Assembly (NCBI GenBank): GCA_043228905.1
Contig: JBHGNT010000012.1
Location: forward strand, 14,880,001 to 14,944,000
Direction of reading: 5' to 3'
DNA from: Azolla caroliniana
Taxonomy: Eukaryota > Polypodiophyta
Length of the DNA: 64,000 nucleotides
Shown here: piece by piece, positions 44,286 through 54,942 of the stretch
Layout: each line of letters opens with the position of its first letter
Numbering within the stretch: position 1 is the stretch's first letter
Position numbers and translations under genes: made by a program
Notes under the pieces: generated by a model
Told to the model about the DNA's origin: nothing
The model's input: the letters and a program-made list of their open reading frames with translations, nothing else
The model's database searches: none

Positions 44286-45333
44286 ATGAACACACAAATG
44301 GGTAGGTCTCTCCCTAGTGAAAAGCTACACTGGAACAATTATTCCTCTTGGGAGTACAAGATGTGGGAGTACAAGATGAGCCAATACTTTGTCGGCCAAG
44401 GCTATTGGAGCTACGTCAATGGCACACTCGAAAACAAACCCGACATCACAAACTCCAACTACCCAACGTGGGAGCAAGGAGAGAGTTGGGTAATGTATTG
44501 CTTGGCAACATATGTCCACGACCACATGCTTAGCCACATTTGAGACGCCAAGAGTCCTAAAGAGGCGTGGGAGAACTTGAGGAAGATGTTCGCCGCCAAC
44601 ACGGATGCCTGAAAGCTTCAAGTCCGACAAGTGTTGAACAACATTCGGCAAAAAGATATGCCTGTGTTGGACCACACCACCAAGATCAAGAGCATTTGCG
44701 ACTCACTTGACTCCATGAACATAAACGTCGACGAAGACGAGATGGTTCAAGTATGCTTGGGCGGCCTCATACAACGATTTGACTCATTGAGGATGGTAAT
44801 CTTGGCAAGGGAAAACCCTCCTTCGTTCTTCAACCTTCAATCAATGCTATTGGTTGAAGAGAACCACATTCGAACCAAGACCAAGACGTCGGAAGGACAA
44901 ATGTCCTTCTCGGATTCAGATGGTAGCTGAGGACGAGGTCAAGGCGATAGAAGAGGTTGATTCGACCCATCTCACGAAGGGAACTCAAACCTTCGACAAC
45001 AAGACGGAAGCCATCAAGGAACCTTCGGAAGAAGGGGGAGCTTCCATGCCGAATAATATCGGCAAACAATGCCGCTTACCTGCAACTATTGTGGGAAGAT
45101 CGGCCATCGTGAAGAGGAGTGTTGGAAGAAGAGAAGTGAGTTGGCTTCAACAAGCTGACAACTCACAAATTATGCCACCAACTCTGACTATGACGATTAT
45201 GGTGGACTATTCGGTCTCCGACTCCACGAGCACCTCCAAGTCGGAAGACGTGTGGTTCGTTGACTTCGGCGCTTCACATCATATGACGTCACACCAAGAG
45301 TGGTTTCGTGATCTAAGATCACTGGTCGACTAG
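44286..45333 (+). pseudogene. Element I gag and protease stub
   Basis: Starts MNTQMGRSLPSEKLHWNNYS. A 15 bp duplication gives EYKMWEYKM. Then DAKSPKEAWENLRKMFAANT, DEDEMVQVCLGGLIQRF and MLLVEENH. The knuckle CNYCGKIGHREEECWKK lies at about 45072 in another frame. Protease VWFVDFGASHHMTSHQEW follows and the frame stops at the LTR junction. Stops at 44541 and 44610 and frameshifts after 44920 inactivate it. Confidence 0.88.
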
Positions 45334-45730
45334 ATTTAGTTAGTTAGTCAACACATATAACTTAGTAGTTACCTGGATAGAATCTAGTTAGTGTGTTGAC
45401 CTTAAAGCCTTAAATAGAATTTTGTACTTGAGTGGGATACATTGTAGATCTTCCACTCCCATGTTCATTTAATATAGGACTTACACCTTTGTACATATAT
45501 TCTACTCACACATGTGCACCTTTGCACATGAGATGTATATATACCTCATTGTGGGTATTGTATTTTATGATGCTCTTTAATATAGTTAATCATCCCCCAT
45601 CATGTGTCATTGTTCATAAGTGTTCTTCCTCTCACGCTCTCACATACTTACACACACATCACATAATCTTTCGCTGCTTAATCACATAATTAGGTACTAA
45701 TTAACCCGTACTTAATTACCTAATTCTTAA
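45330..45730 (+). repeat. 3' LTR of element I, missing its first bases
   Basis: Begins at CTAGATTTAG, about 20 bp inside the 5' LTR, and ends at TAATTCTTAA. The start is fused to the protease codons (SLVD-stop). Confidence 0.88.
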
Positions 45731-46870
45731 ACTCACGATATCCATCGGTAACCCATAAAAAAAAATAACTCATTAACAAATTGGTAAGCCAATTCAGGAG
45801 CTATTACGGTAACTGTGGTTTTAGTAGCTCATCAACAACTTGGTAAGCCAATTCAAGAGTTATTACCGTGGTTTTAGTAGCAATAAATTTGGCCATTTTC
45901 GTCAGTCTATCAATCACAACCTAGATGGCATCATGACCTTTTTGGGTGTGAGGAAGGCTAACAATAAAATCCATGGATATACTTTCCCACTTATTGTTAT
46001 GAATTTCCAAGGGATGTAAAAGTCCAACGGCTTTAAGTTGCTCATCTTTGTTTACCTGACACTATTGACATTTAACCGCATAGTTAGGCATGTCAGGACG
46101 CATCTTAGGCCATTAGAATTGAGTGGAGATAACAACGAGTGTGCGATGTATTCCAGGGTGCCTTGCTGAGGGTGCATCATGGCATTAAAAAAGAATTCTC
46201 TTTTTGACCTCAAGCAAATCTGGAACACAAACATTCCCATTATGGTAGAGCAAACCGTTAGCAATGTGGAAGGATTCCTTCGAGGATGTGGTGATGTCTA
46301 TTCTAGACTCAACTCTTGCCTAGTATTTTCCAAAATAACTATCATCAAGATACTTTCCTCAAAAATGATCATAAAGTTCTTATGTTATTTCAGTGAAGCT
46401 ATGCATGTTAACTTCACTGATGTGACTCAGTGCATCAGCGATAGTGTTCGTGGAACCTTTACGATATCGTATGGAAAAATCAAAGTCCTAGATGAGATTT
46501 TCCCATCTTGCCTTACGACCTTTAAGGTCTTGTTGGTCACAAAAATATTTCAAGGACACGTGGTCCATAGTTACCACAAAACGATTATCTTCCATAAAGA
46601 TAATGGCGCCATCACTCTAGTGCATGAATAACTGCAAATAATTGCTTTTCTTGCACGGTATACCGAAACTGAGTAGAATCAAGTTTCGTACTCTCAAATG
46701 CTATTGTTTTACCATCACCTATAACATAACCATTTGCATCAGTTTCAACTTGAAAAGGTTTTGACGGATCTGGTAAAAGACGCGAAGGAGCCTTGCACAC
46801 CAGGTCCTTGAGTTCCTTAAAGGCGAGGTCTAGTGTAGCATTCCATACAATAGGTTTTGTAGACTTACGT
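45731..46870 (-). pseudogene. Gypsy-M: integrase, tether and RNase H fragment
   Basis: Minus strand. RNase H: KPIVWNATLDLAFKELKDL, LLPDPSKPFQVETDANGYV and GKTIAFESTKLDSTQFRYTV (46800-46612). Integrase: WESISMDFIVSLPHTQKGHD and AIWVVIDRLTKMAKFI (about 46000-45890), including the first core aspartates. A tandem partial duplication (GGTAAGCCAATTCA blocks near 45781 and 45843) disrupts the next part. It is a different Gypsy lineage and orientation from Gypsy-G1, truncated by element I's end and the J1 LTR. Confidence 0.8.
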
Positions 46871-47558
46871 TGTCGTACCTTTCGGCACCGGATCGTTGCG
46901 TGAGTCGGGTGGGAACCGTTGGGGTTTTAGACTACGAGGAGGAGAATTCTAAGGCAGGTAAGAATATGTGTAGATTGAAAAAAAGAGATATAGAAAACTC
47001 GTGAATTCCACGAGTATAGTTTATTAGTTTAATCAACCCTTAGAACCCTAATAATAAATTGGAATAGAATTTTTCATACCCCAATTACAATTTACTCCCA
47101 TCCTTATATAGTGATGGGAGAGGCTTAACAATTATACAGTGATGGGAGAGGCTTAACAATCCATGCTTTTTCTAACTATAGACTTTATGCTTTCTTCTAA
47201 ACTTTATTCTTTTTCTAAACTTCATGACTTTTCTAACCTCGTGCATTTTTTATCAACTATAGTGTTCATGCACACTATATGTGCATGTGTAGCTTTTTTT
47301 TTCTATTATGCGTTTTCTTCTAACTAAAGCTTTTTCTTAGAAAATATGCGTGAATACTACGTACGGTCTTTGTTCGTGGGAAATCTACTTTTCTAACACT
47401 TGTGATGTGTTAGTATAATGGTAAGGCTTCAACTTATTAACATGGATTGTATAGGGTTCAAATCCTACCCTATGCATGTAATATATATCTTTTTCTTCAT
47501 ATTTATTAAATCAATTATTTTATACATTTTTCATGAGTGTACGAAATACACTATGACA
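46871..47558 (-). repeat. LTR J1 of minus-strand Gypsy-J
   Basis: 688 bp with TGTCGTACC...ACTATGACA ends. On the minus strand it is preceded by the purine tract CGGAGGGGGCAAG (47559-47571), so this is the 3' LTR. The related solo LTR J2 is at 49454-50230. Internal ATAGTGATGGGAGAGGCTTA is duplicated at about 47107-47150. Contains tRNA-like A and B boxes. Confidence 0.85.
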
Positions 47559-48217
47559 CTTGCCCCCTCCGAACCTGCACAACCTCCGATATGTGCCGTA
47601 GTTAGCGGTGCTTGTTACTCTCCTTCATCCGTAGCACCTTCTGTTTCTCCCCCTATGTCGATTATTAATTCTTGGTCACTTTTTTCACTTTTTGAACTTC
47701 CGTGATCCATGTCTGATTGTTCCTCTGTGTCGGTTTTATCGAAAGTTACGTAGGGTTTGACGTCACTTTGCTTCTTGAAACTCTTCACTCATTTACCCGT
47801 TATAGGCACCCGCAGTACTATTCCATCCAACTCACATATTCGGTAAGTTCCATTGTCGAATACCTTTCCGTATACTATCACCCAATCCCCTTCTTCAATC
47901 TTCTACGGTTGAAGTCAGTGTTTTTTGTCGAATTGATGTTTGTTCCGAAATCGCGCTTCTTGTTGTCGGCGTACCACTTCCTTTATGTCTCTTGGTCTTC
48001 CTTCTAGTTGTCGTATCCGGACCACTAGTAGTTCTGCTCGGCTCATTTCTTCCTTCCATGGTAGCACCATCCATGTCGCAATTGCGGTTTCCATAGGCAT
48101 TACCAGAGTTTTCTCAATCATATGCCTCCGTTTCCATGTCGTTCATTAGGATCGTATTTGCATTCACCTTTGGAGCATTTGAATCTTCTGTAACCTGCCT
48201 CTTTCTTTTTACTTTTA
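47559..48217 (-). pseudogene. Gypsy-J integrase C-terminus and 3' tail
   Basis: Minus strand: MTWMVLPWKEEMSRAELL-like block, VVRIRQLEGRPRDIKEVVRR, QQEARFRNKHQFDKKH (48121-47915), then in another frame KIEEGDWVIVYGKVF and YRICELDGIVLRVPI. These match the C-terminal tail of certain Gypsy integrases, after the catalytic core. The 5' part of the element is lost at the palindrome (48218). The polypurine tract and LTR J1 lie downstream. Confidence 0.75.
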
Positions 48218-48606
48218 GGTCAGGTCGGTATTCTTGTGCTCCCTTGATGTAACCCCAATAGCCTTGGCTGACAAGGTATCGGTGCATCTTGTACTCCCAA
48301 GATGTGAAGTTGTTTCGGTCCAACTTCTCGCTAGGGAGAGTGCTCCCCATTTGAGTATTCATTGTCGATTAAGCTTCCTTTCTTCTTTTCCTTCTCTCTC
48401 GTACCACTACATAGCTCGTGTTCGAGAGAGAAGGAAAAGAAGAAAGGAAGCTTAATCGACAATGAATACTCAAATGGGGAGCGCTCTCCCTAGCGAGAAG
48501 TTGGACCGAAACAACTTCGCATCTTGGGAGTACAAGATGCACCAATACCTTGTTGGCCAAGGCTATTGGGGTTACATCAAGGGAGCGCAAGAATACCGAC
48601 CTGACC
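48218..48606. repeat. Palindrome of Copia gag 5' ends, 184 bp arms
   Basis: Arms 48218-48401 and 48423-48606 are inverted copies with a 21-base spacer, about 97% identical by eye. Each arm carries a purine-rich leader and the first roughly 47 codons of gag (MNTQMGS-LPSEKLDRNNF), diverging from one another. Most differences are C/T or G/A transitions at CpG sites. A transcript across it would fold into a long hairpin. Confidence 0.95.
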
Positions 48607-49453
48607 CGAAAGACACCGACTACGAAACATGGGAGCAAGCGGCAAGCTGAGTGATGTATTGCTTGGCGACATGTGTTCATGACCACAAGCTCGGCTACAT
48701 TTGAGAAGCCGAGACACCAAAGGAAGCATGGGAGAATCTACGAAAGATTTTCGCCGCCAACACAACCGTGAGAAAGCTTCAACTTTGCCAAGAGTTGAAC
48801 AACATCCAACAAAGGGATATGTCCATCACGAGCTACACCTTGAAGATCAAGGAGCTTTGCGACACGCTCAGCTCGATAAGCGTCAATGTGGACGATGATG
48901 AGATGGTGCAAATATGCCTCAACGGCCTTGTACCACGGTTCGGCGCGATGAGGACCGCCATATTAGCATGGGAGAATCCACCCTCCTTCTTCAATCTTCA
49001 ATCCATGTTATTGGTCGAAGAAAACCATGTTCTAACAAGGAGCAATGCCTCGGAAGGCCACGTGCTCTACACACATTCGAACAGAGGAAGAGGACACGGC
49101 CGAGCAAGAGGCCGATTCGGCCAAGGACGAGGTGGACGAGGCCCGACTTACGAAAACAACTCGCAATTTCGGCATCAAGACGGAAGCCATCGAGGAACCT
49201 TCGGAAGAAGGGGGAGCTTCCATTCCGGTCCCAGCTGACAAAACTCGGTCGAATGCGGACATTGCGGAAAAATCGGTCACCACGAAGAAGAGTGCCATAA
49301 CAAGATGCGTGAGTCGGCTTCCACAAGCCGACAACTCACTAATTACACCACCAACTCTGACTATGACAATCGTGGCGGAATGTTCGTGATGAGACATAGA
49401 GCAAATTCTATATCGGCTTCTACTTTAACTAGTGCCTTTGGTCTGGAAGACGT
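48462..49453 (+). pseudogene. Copia-K gag
   Basis: MNTQMGSALPSEKLDRNNFA through ETPKEAWENLRKIFAANTT, DDDEMVQICLNGLVPRF and MLLVEENHV to a Gly/Arg-rich RGRGHGRARGRFGQGRG tail (about 49085-49140). The knuckle CRHCGKIGHHEEECHNK (about 49250) follows in a shifted frame. Stops near 48649 and 48703. The last codons, SAFGLEDV, are cut by solo LTR J2. Confidence 0.88.
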
Positions 49454-50230
49454 TGTCGTGCCTTTCGGCGCCGGATCATTGCGTGAGTCGGGTGGGAACC
49501 TCCAGGGTTTTGGACTAGGAGGAGGAAGAATTTGAGACGAGTTTAGTTATGAATATGAATCGATTATAAGAAAGAGAGATTGAAACTGTGAATCCCACAA
49601 GTATATTGTATTAGATTAATCATTATTAAGATAATAATATGAATTTAGATTGAAAGATAAGGATATAGAAACCTCATGAATCCCACGAGTATAGTTTATT
49701 TCGTGAATCTGACGAATATAATTGATTAATTTGTGTTTTTAGAAATATATCCAATTTCCAAAGTTTTCACACACTTATTACATTGTGCTCCCCATCCTTA
49801 TATAGTGATGAGAGAGTCTTAGCAATCCATGCTTTTCTCTAACTATAGACTATATGCTTTCTATAACATGCTTCTTCTAAAAGTGATCATGCTTTTTTTC
49901 TAACCTCATGTGTTTTTATTGACTATAGTGTTCATGCACGTTAGATGTGCATGTGTAGCTTTTTTCTATCATGCGTTTTTCTTCTAACTAAAGCTTTTTG
50001 CTAGAAAATATGCGTGGAAAAAACCTTTCTATGTGGGATATCTGCGTTTTTAACACTTGTAATGTATTAGTGTAATGGTAAGGCTTTCACATTATTCACA
50101 TTGAGGTACAAGGTTTAAATCTTGCCCTATGCATGTAATATATATTTTGATATTTCTTTCTTTTTCTTCATATTTATTCAATCGGTTATTTTATACGTTT
50201 TTCACGTAGTGTACAAAATACACTACGACA
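49454..50230 (-). repeat. Solo LTR J2, with 4 bp target duplication ACGT
   Basis: 777 bp, TGTCGTGCCTTTCGG to CACTACGACA, between ACGT at 49450-49453 and 50231-50234. Removing it restores the Copia-K frame LEDVWFVDSGASNH. It shares most of its length with J1. I orient it by J1's polypurine tract. Contains tRNA-like boxes. Confidence 0.9.
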
Positions 50231-50810
50231 ACGTATGGTTCGTCGACTCCGGTGCCTCGAACCATATCATGTCTCATCAAGAATGCTGAGAACTTCGAGA
50301 GTCGGACCGACCCGGCTATATGTCGAAACCGGAGACGATACTACGCATCCGATTCGACACATCGGCAATGTCCCATTCGGCAAAGAAGGTAACCAAACGT
50401 TTATAAAAAATGTATTGCATGTACCAACCATTACGAAGAATTTGGTCTCTGTCGGCCAAATTGTTGAGCAAGGGATGCAAGTACGATTTAATCAAGGCGG
50501 TTGCTTCATCGAAAAAGAGGGTCGACTCATTGCTCGCGGACGAAGAGAGGGCCGAATGTCCATTCTCGACTCGCACGAGATGAAATCGACCATGTTCGCA
50601 AAGGGCACAAAAGTCGATTCCGACATAGAGTTATGGCACAAGCGGATTGGCCATATCAACCTCGAAAAGCTCAAGGCAATGCAATCGAAAGGGGTTGTCA
50701 TCGGGCTCCCAACATTCACAGAGAAAGAGATTGAAGGCGTGTGTGCCGCTTGCCAATTCGGCAAGCAACATCGGCACCCATTTCTGAAGGAGCGGTGCGA
50801 CAAGGACACG
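50231..50810 (+). pseudogene. Copia-K protease and GAG-pre-integrase
   Basis: Protease active site WFVDSGASNHIMSHQE, intact at its centre; then VLHVPTITKNLVSVGQIVE, the pre-integrase block WHKRIGHINLEKLKAM and the H2C2 zinc end CAACQFGKQHRHPFLKER (50740-50790). One stop near 50288 and a frameshift soon after. It ends at solo LTR L. Confidence 0.88.
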
Positions 50811-51841
50811 TGAACTTGAGGCAGGACCCTGAGGCCTACTACCAAAGGATATCAAATTCGTGTGTTTATACTTTTAACAATTAACAGAAATAAGAAAATT
50901 TAGTAATTTTTCATTAGCAAAGGAAAAGAAATTACAATATGTCCCAAGATTGGGATTACAGAAGTTTAGGTTTACTGAGATTAATAGAAAAGAAAAATTA
51001 GGTTTCAAATTTATGAGATATGGCTTTCATAAGAAAAAAATTAGGGCTTATTCGAAAGATATGGCTTCCGTAATGAAAAATATGGCTATACGAGAGATAT
51101 GGCTTCCGTAAGGAAAATTATTAGGGTTCCAGTTTTTTATTATTGATTGATAGATTTATCTTTTCTAACTCAAAGATTCTATGAGAAAAAATAAATTGTT
51201 CTTCCTTCCCTTCTCTTAGGATTTTCCACACTCGAAAATACCCTTCTTGCATGAAGAACTCTAGTTTGCATCTTGAGTTCAATTGCATGTATCCACATGA
51301 CCTTTACTTTACATAAAGTTTGTCTTTAGTTGCATGCGTTCACATAAACCTTTACTTTAGTTCGGCTGCATGATCCTATCATCCTTAAAGTTCAACCCGT
51401 GCATGATCCATCTGTCTCGACCGTCGCCCATCTGATCCGTCCGGTTCGGTTCCAGTTCCGGTTCCGGTTCCGGTTCCGTCGCCATCCGTCCAAAACCATT
51501 ACATGTAATTAAGCCACACCAATCCATCCAAATAGTGTAGCCGAATTTCAACCATTCCTTCTATACTCTTAACTCATAAATGTAAACTAATGGTTCTTGA
51601 TCTACTTATATAGTGTTAGATCCCAAAGTTTCCTATCTATGTGGGATATTTCACAATTATGTTTTCCTTATCTTCTCAAACTTCATATTAACATGTTACA
51701 TAACTTGATACGTAGTTGTCCATTTTATATGTAGTAAAATACATTCAAAAGCTCTTAAAGATGTCTATCTTTTCATACCAAGCCATTAAGCTAATCTAAA
51801 ATAATTATTTCATTATTTTTCATATCGTGTGTGAAGAACCA
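50811..51841. repeat. Candidate solo LTR L, with 4 bp target duplication CACG
   Basis: 1,031 bp of A/T-rich non-coding sequence, TGAACTTGAG to GAAGAACCA, flanked by CACG at 50807-50810 and 51842-51845 (five matching bases if ACACG is counted). Copia-K coding stops before and resumes after it. TATATAGTG near 51617 and a GTGGGATAT block also seen in J LTRs suggest an LTR, but no second copy is present to prove it. A CCGGTT repeat lies at about 51442-51476. Confidence 0.7.
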
Positions 51842-52925
51842 CACGAGAGCGGAACATGAGCAAAGGCGTACTCGACGTAATTCATTCTAATGTATTTGGT
51901 CTGGCTCATACGGCTACATTCGGCAAATGCCGATACTACGTGACCTTCATCGACGACTTCTCCAGGCACACCTGGATCTACCCCATGCGGCAAAAGAGAA
52001 AAGTGTTTGGACACTTCCAAAAATTTAACAATGAAGTCGAGAAAGCCACGGGCCGACATGTACGATGTCTTCGGTCGGATGGATGCAAGGAGTACTTCTT
52101 CGACAAATTTTCAGCTTTTCTACAGAAAGAAGGAATTCGGCGAGAGTTTTCGTGTCGACATACGCCACAACAAAACGGAGTCAACAAACGAAAGAACCGG
52201 CACATCCTCGAAGTAGCACAGGCCATGATGAACAAAAAGCACCTACCGAAGCGGCTAACACGGTCATATACCTCATGAATCGGGTGTGCACGAACTTACT
52301 CCGCACGAGAAGTTTTTCGGGAAGAAGTCGGATCTATCATATGTTTAGATTTCAGCTCCATTGCATACGTGCACATCCCCGACGAGAAGTGACAAAAGCT
52401 TGACCCAAAGTCGGAGAAATGTATCCTCGTAGGATACTCACTAGAGCAAAAGGAGTACAAGTGTTATAACCCCTCTACTCGGAAGGGTCGAGTAAGTCGA
52501 GACGTCATTTTCGACGAGTCCACATCTTGTTATGCACCAAAGACAACTTCGACTCCAATTCCGCTCGACCCGGAATACGTTGAAATAGAGATAGAAGCCG
52601 AAGATCGGCTCATGCGCATGTTCGAAGAAAACCCGATTACGACAAGGCTTAATGGGCCACAAGAGCCCCCGAGTGATCAAAGCACATCTTGGTCGAGTCC
52701 AAAGTTGGACAAAGGGAAGGTGAAAATGCCGGAGTATGAAGATGATCACTTTGATGGCAACGAATCGACTCACTCCCTCGATAGTGAGTTTGAAGGCCTT
52801 GACATCTGGACAAATGGTGCGAAGAAAGCCTTTGTATCCGCAAACAAGAAGCTCCACCGATCCACCCGTGAAAAGAACCTCATAAGCCGATTCGGCTACA
52901 ACGATTCTTTACAACCTCATACACA
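51842..52925 (+). pseudogene. Copia-K integrase and linker
   Basis: Integrase: MSKGVLDVIHSNVFG, YYVTFIDDFSRHTWIYPM (core Asp), RCLRSDGCKEYF (second Asp), GIRREFSCRHTPQQNGV and KRKNRHILEVAQAMM with the Glu position changed to Asn/Lys (VNKRKN for VAERKN). Then SIAYVHIPDEK, KCILVGYSLEQKEYKCYNP, and the linker STREKNLISRFGYND. The catalytic Glu is lost and frames shift at about 52240 and 52330. RT and RNase H are absent; an E-family fragment begins near 52930. Confidence 0.85.
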
Positions 52926-52929
52926 TACG

Positions 52930-53227
52930 ACACAAATCACATATCAATTATATGTCAATTGAGGTCTTGACCTCATACACATATGTAAACATTTTATACA
53001 ACCAATTATTACCACTACAACATAATTGAATCAATGAGATTATTACATATAGACTTAAACATGATTAGAATGGGAGAAGAAAGAATAAAAAAAGCTTAAG
53101 GGAAGTACCAAAGTTCCTTTGTTGATATGTTACTAGATCACGCTTGAACAAACGTTGATCGATCACCATCCAAAAATAAAAACAAATCAACAAAGAAAAC
53201 ATTAGAAATCAAGGCTCTTATACCAAC
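52930..53227 (-). other. Internal remnant of E-family element
   Basis: Downstream, on the minus strand, of LTR E3: primer-site-like TTGGTATAAGAGCC (53213-53226) and about 280 bases of non-coding leader. No gag is visible before Copia-K sequence begins. Confidence 0.5.
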
Positions 53228-53635
53228 TGTTAGATCTAGAACCTCATGTAAGCATGAGATAAAGATAATATAGATAGATAGAAAAGAAAGGATCGAGACG
53301 GACTCGAGCCTCGATTGGCATCCCATACCATCGCCATGGTGTCGAGTCGTACCTTGTACTGGCACACTCGCTACAAGAGTTGAATCACAACGAGGACAAA
53401 GTCTGAACGTAGTCGATAACGTGTTAAATGAGGGTAGCTAGGCCTCATATTTATAGTTAGACCTTAGGCTCCCAGACAAGTTCACACTTGGCCTTAATGG
53501 GTTGTCTCAATCCCAAGGATGAAAAGAAATCCTTCCCTTCTTTAAAGGCTCGTTTAACCCTTACACTTTATCCATGTGTATAGAATACTACGGTACAATC
53601 TTACCATGGGATATTATATGGTCATGCCCATAACA
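53228..53635 (-). repeat. LTR E3 (minus strand)
   Basis: 408 bp, TGTTATGGGCATGACC to GATCTAACA on the minus strand, followed by the primer-site-like sequence. Same family as E1 and E2; TATAAATATG is near 53446 on the minus strand. Confidence 0.85.
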
Positions 53636-53697
53636 ACTCCCCAATGTCATTTCCAAGTGAGGAAATGTTTATGTATTCTCTTTCAAGATCCCATGAA

Positions 53698-54190
53698 TAA
53701 CAATCGGCAATGGTTTGGTTTGAACTGAACCGAACCGCAAAATCGCATCTTAATGGCTTAAACGGTTCGGTTAGAGTTCAAAAAAATTTTAACGGTTCGG
53801 TTCGGTTTTAAAGGTTTAAAACCGTGGTTTAAATATTTTAAATTTGTTTTAAAATTGATTGTTATTTAAACAACCTTTTCATTTTTAAGCTAATTCTCAC
53901 ATTTTAGGAAAAATCTTTAAAATTTTGAAAAATTAAAATTTGAAATAATGAAAATTTTAAATTTTGAATTTTGACCTAAGTTGAAAACCAAAACCAAACC
54001 ATGAAACCGCAGTTTTAGCGGTTTAATGGTTTAACGGTTTGGTTTTTTACCTAATGGTTCGGTTTAAATGGTTTTAGTTTAAACAATTTTGGTATAACGG
54101 TTTCGTGGTTTGGTTCGATTCATGTTTCAAAATTTTTAAACAGTTCGGTTTGGACACTCTCAAACTAAATCGAACCATTGCCGATTGTTA
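53698..54190. mobile_element. hAT-type MITE with perfect TIR and 8 bp target duplication
   Basis: 493 bp bounded by an 18 bp perfect terminal inverted repeat TAACAATCGGCAATGGTT and flanked by CCCATGAA (53690-53697 and 54191-54198). The 8 bp duplication is typical of hAT transposons. The interior has no coding capacity and many GGTTCGGTTT/AAACCG subterminal repeats in both orientations, probable transposase-binding clusters. Confidence 0.92.
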
Positions 54191-54198
54191 CCCATGAA

Positions 54199-54942
54199 TA
54201 ACTTGTATATATAGTATTAACACAATAAAAATTTAATTTTCTATTTTTTATTAGTTTTTTTTTTCGAACAATGGTTTATATTATGTCTAAAGTGATTTAA
54301 ATGATACATGGACACTTCCAAATATTCTTAATAACTTCATCATGGATTTTTTACCTTTTTCAATTGCTCTTAGGCTGCCACAAACATTCATTAAAGAAAG
54401 CATATTAATTGAAGACTATAGTGATAAGAAGTCTAGTTTATGAAATGAAAATTAACTACTAGAGACAAAAAGAGGGTCTTGGTTTATGTGGACATAATCT
54501 ATGCATATAGGGAGTTTGGATTAATTCTATATTCATGGGAGATGAGTGGGATATCTAAAGTATTCAATTCATTCAATGTAACGGTGATTTGCCATTCATT
54601 AAATCAATGTTGGACTTTAGTGACCAAACAGTGATGCTGACCAAAGCTAGCAATAAAAAAGCACAAGGATTGTTTAAAAGCTACAAGCCCTCTTAGCGGC
54701 ATTTTCAAGGCCCCAACATAGTATTTCGAGCCTATGATTGTTTGCTACAAGGTTTGATGGTCAATTGCCAGAATTGAAAAGGAAGAGATGGCAGCCATCC
54801 CCAACATCATGACCATGTAGACATGCCCATTGTGCCCTAGGAGTAACGCTAAACTTAATTGGGCCTCACCATTCGGGGAAGATGTTGGTTATCATTGGTA
54901 AGGTCTTGGTGCCATATGGGTATGTGGTGACACTTGGTGAAT
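54199..54942. other. Unrecognised intergenic DNA
   Basis: A/T-rich sequence. I find no reading frame with recognisable motifs, no LTR end and no RNA gene. Confidence 0.4.

Larger units (their letters stand above)
43682..45730 (+). mobile_element. Element I: gag-only Copia derivative
   Basis: LTR (43682-44115), primer site TCGTATCAGAGCATG (44116-44130), gag and the first codons of protease, then directly the 3' LTR (45330-45730). Integrase, RT and RNase H are absent. The deletion runs from just after the protease active site to about 20 bp inside the 3' LTR. The gag family is the same as in Copia-N and Copia-K. It inserted into the Gypsy-G1 integrase. Confidence 0.88.

Noticed and set aside
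43804-45689. Similar 81 and 85 residue frames (MGYIVDLPLPCSFN...) found twice
   Set aside because: They lie at the same position in the two LTRs of element I; the conservation is LTR identity, not protein selection.
47404-50127. Calling the LTR J and H box pairs genuine tRNA genes
   Set aside because: Acceptor stems do not pair and the anticodon arms are poor; only A/B boxes and the T arm are tRNA-like, so they are reported as tRNA-like segments.
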